Shown here: positions 61,170-64,000 of the stretch, piece by piece | Layout of the letters: each line of letters begins with the position of its first letter | Numbering within the stretch: position 1 is the stretch's first letter | Source: Atrichornis clamosus | Taxonomy: Eukaryota > Chordata > Aves > Passeriformes > Menuridae | Length of the DNA: 64,000 bases | Assembly: GCA_013400975.1 (NCBI GenBank) | Contig: WBMZ01010241.1 | Span: forward strand, 62,001-126,000 | Direction of reading: 5' to 3' | Notes under the pieces: model-generated | Databases searched by the model: none | Told to the model about the DNA's origin: nothing | The model's input: only the letters and a program-made list of their open reading frames with translations | Position numbers and translations under genes: made by a program

Positions 61170-61861
61170 CCCCTGTGTATGTGCTTTCTCCTGCTGCTGA
61201 ACTCAACTCTAGAAAGGACAAACGATGTCACTGTTGGTTTGTTGTCACACTTGATTTTTGCTAATAGTATTTTCCAATATAAGTGTTTCCATAAAAAGCC
61301 TGGGAATTTAGCAATGAAAGAGTAAGAAAATGATGCCACAAAGCATTAGAACCAATCTTGCTTTTTAATTTTTTTGTTTCCTTTAATTACTCATCTTTTT
61401 AAGAATAGCTACATAGCAAGAGTGGTATTTTCTGTAACAATACTCAGTGTTGCAAGAAACAGAGGAAGCTCAAGCCAAAAATGCTAAACTTTGTCTACAG
61501 CACAGCCAAAATACATGTAAGAAGGCCCATATTCTAATTGAGTATGAGTTAAGAAGTATATAAACTTATTAATGGAAACTTTGAGTGCTCAAAAACTTCA
61601 AATTCATATTAACTATTCATTGTTACACACTCAAGCATATTTAGCCATAAAAACAAAATAACAGAAACAATAATAATAAAAAAAGCTAAAAGCAAGAGCA
61701 AAGCATAACTTTAGACATAACTTTAGTGAACTATATGGTTTTGCACCACTTAAATGTATTTCTACTTCACTGATTCATTTTTCTGTTGCTCCCTTCTATC
61801 ACAATGCATGATATTCAGCTTCTTCTGTTATATTTGCAGTGATATTCCTTGTTAATCCAAT
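61170..61861. other. AT-rich noncoding DNA
   Basis: No gene recognised. A short AATAATAATAA tract lies near 61671. Confidence 0.65.
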
Positions 61862-61921
61862 GCTAGAGCTAAATTGATGATCCTTGAGGCACCTTTCAAC
61901 CTGGTATTCTATGAATCTATA
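61862..61921 (+). mobile_element. CR1 3' tail remnant
   Basis: GATGATCCTTGAGGCACCTT followed by CAACCTGGTATTCTATGAAT fits the last 60 bases of avian CR1, ending in the ATTCTATGA-type terminal repeat. It is severely 5'-truncated. Confidence 0.75.
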
Positions 61922-63404
61922 ATAAAAGTAACTGTAATAAATTTGTTACGATATTAAAGGCTTTGTGATGTGGTGACAGTCTGTCCTGCAAGACGTGGGA
62001 GGCCATGAAGTGTGCCACAGTGCAGAAATCTGTAGATTTAGTCAGTTCAATTAGGTGTATGATTTCAGAATAGGAACTTCTAATTAAATATGAACGATTA
62101 ATTAATCTCTGAAAGGAAGAATTGGAGGACTGAAAAAATCTAAAGCTATAATTATAGATAGATGGACACATTTAAAGCATGCTGCTTCATATTTCAACCT
62201 GTATTCAAAGTTCACCAAGTCTTGAGTAGTTTTTTAGCTCAGGAAAACTAAGGAGTAGCTCAAATCAGCCTTACTCTACAGCTGTCCACATTTCCTTTCT
62301 GTCCTTACCTCTCTTCACTTTTCAGTGTACGTGTCCACTCTTGATTATGCTCTTGAAGAAGCTAGGCGGTGAAATACTGGCATTAATGTGACATTTGCTG
62401 ATCCATCATTGCTAAGTTCTGGTATCTTTATAATGAAAATTGAGCTGACATGTACAGAGAGCCAACCTAGTTAAATAATCTCCCCCAACATTGCTCAGCC
62501 AGACTACAGCACATACCACAGACACACTCCTATCCATTTCTACTAGAAGCAGGAGAAAGACTGGGAGGCACAGTACTCTACAAGGACATTGCTCATCTCA
62601 GGGAAGAACAGCACCATTATCTCCTGTACCACAGGGTTACCTGGGAGCTCCAGCCATGGAGGAGGGTTAGTGGCAGGCTCCGGCTCAACTAAATCCCAAG
62701 ATTAAATTCTGTAGATCTCTTGGGTGTACAAAAGCTGGGGGAAAATTTTCCTCCATGAGGAAATGATTAATTTAATATGGCTTATGAGAAGGCAGGAAAG
62801 TTTCAGGAATAAAAATCTGAGGAAGTCAGTACAAAGTATTAGGTTAGAAAAGATATTTGAGTAGGAAGCGGGTCACAACTAAAGCAGTTTAGTTGTCACT
62901 TAGCGTCAGTTAGCAGCACTGGTTTCTGCTTTTTTGGATACAAAACCCCAAAATGTTAACATAAGCTGTGGTAGTTTTCCTATAAGTGATGGGATGTCTC
63001 TTACCTGGACACAAGAATGGGAATAAATATCACCTTTTCAGGATAAACATCTCCAACATCTCCTTTTCAGCACAATACCAAAAGTAAAGTTTGATTTGTG
63101 CAGTGAACACCTCCTCAAGAAATTGTACAAAGTAACGCCTCCAAAGCTTCTCAGATTTAATAAAACCTATTATATAATAAGGAACAAGATCAATCCAGAG
63201 AAGCTACAAAACCCCAGCATTAATTGCTGAAAGTGTCAGTCGGTGATCCTAACCAGTCAATACCAGGCACTACTAAACCCTGCCAACTTTGAAATTAGCT
63301 GCTGCTGTGCATGTTATGAGACTGCACTGCGCCTGAGCTTGGTGTTGCATATCAACTGACCGTATTGGTACCTGAACACTTCCCATCGTCTGACAGAAGA
63401 GGTC
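61922..63404. other. Noncoding DNA
   Basis: No gene recognised. 62560-62700 is somewhat GC-richer and unassigned. Confidence 0.6.
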
Positions 63405-63712
63405 TGTTCCTGCCCTTGGGTCACAGATATCCCACGCAGTGCTACAGGCTGGGGGAAGAGTGGCTGGAAAGTTGCCCAGCGGAAAAGGACCAAGGGGTGC
63501 TGATCAACATCACATGAGCCAGGAGTGTGCCCAGGTGGCCAAGAAGGATTTTACAGAATAGAATCCAGCCTTGTATCAGCAATAGTGTGATCAGCAGGAC
63601 CACGGAAGTGGTCATTCCACTGTTCTCAGTCCTGGTGAGGCTGCATCTTGAATCCTGTGTTCAGTTTTGGGCCCTCACTTCAAGAAAGGATTTGAGGCAT
63701 TGGAAACTATTT
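63405..63712 (+). mobile_element. CR1 LINE ORF2 fragment
   Basis: This stretch matches in inverted form part of the copy at 4194-5372: CTGCCCTTGGGTCACAG here and CAAGGGCAGGACCTGG there. The frame at 63527-63715 reads SRTTEVVIPLFSVLVRLHLE then SCVQFWALTSRKDL, a CR1 ORF2 region just after the RT core. It is truncated at both sides: no RT core upstream and no C-terminal tail downstream. The sequence after 63712 is unrelated. Confidence 0.9.
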
Positions 63713-64000
63713 TAGTAAGCACACAAGCGCAACAAAAGTTTTTTCCATACAAAAAAAATTAAAGTGCTGCTGTCTATGTAGATGATCTGTGGATAATTTA
63801 AACCCAGAGGGTTTTGTCTTCATAGCCTTCTTCAGGGATCCCTAACTTCCTCTCCTGTCTTGTCCTTTTGATTCTATTGCCCAGACCTCCCACATGTTCC
63901 TGATTTTGAGGTAGTTATCTGAGGCCAAAGGCTTTATACATTAAAATATTATTTCTTTGAATATATTTTCTTTCACCATGCTCACACTCATATCCAACAT
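63713..64000. other. Noncoding DNA
   Basis: Nothing recognised in the last 288 bases. Confidence 0.6.

Noticed and set aside
60861..61339. Open frames of 125-154 codons across the gap
   Set aside because: They run through unknown bases and a CCCTT repeat that has no stop codons.
1..64000. CRISPR arrays, operons, riboswitches, tRNA or rRNA genes
   Set aside because: The window is vertebrate nuclear DNA. No regularly spaced repeats, tRNA-like internal promoter boxes or rRNA segments were found by eye.

Overview
The window looks like bird nuclear DNA, AT-rich and intergenic (or possibly deep inside a large intron). The main evidence is a set of CR1 LINE fragments, most with typical avian 3' tails, plus short endogenous-retrovirus LTRs without internal retroviral genes. 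Simple repeats are short and the A/C-rich low-complexity tracts are of the avian kind. I found no intact conserved protein-coding gene, rRNA or tRNA. Species and chromosome cannot be set from the sequence alone; Neoaves is my guess.

Layout. 1-4193 is AT-rich DNA with nothing recognisable. 4194-5372 is a long minus-strand CR1 fragment with reverse-transcriptase remnants. 5373-10637 is AT-rich with a perfect 18-bp palindrome. 10638-11243 is a GC-rich solo LTR (minus) with TG..CA ends, a near-perfect 6-bp target duplication and a 13-bp stem-loop. 11244-13721 is unique DNA with enhancer-like blocks. 13722-14303 is an older, decayed minus-strand LTR. 19483-20021 (minus) and 22433-22890 (plus) are CR1 3' ends, the second with an internal duplication. 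22891-34640 is unique DNA with several enhancer-like blocks.

A TATA box at 34641 sits upstream of a short signal-peptide-like ORF at 34812. It is the best, though weak, candidate for a gene start. 36391-36480 holds a 15-bp inverted repeat whose left arm resembles an LTR end. 41216-43105 contains two GC-rich blocks of unknown origin. 45680-48765 is a CR1 cluster: two decayed copies, then a chimaeric copy that joins endonuclease-domain sequence to the 3' tail. 56770-57252 is a probable LTR on the minus strand containing a p53-family-like response element. 58800-59658 is a run of overlapping open frames I cannot identify.

At 60881-61169 a (CCCTT)n repeat flanks a 101-N assembly gap. The same unique lead-in occurs on both sides, which suggests an unmerged contig overlap. 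The window ends with a CR1 3' tail (61862-61921) and a CR1 ORF2 fragment (63405-63712).

The CR1 identities rest partly on copies in this window matching one another and partly on family knowledge. LTR family names are not given because no database could be consulted. Nothing here amounts to a convincing new biological system. The items most worth testing are the p53-like site in the LTR, the TATA/signal-peptide exon candidate, the chimaeric CR1 and the gap-flank duplication.
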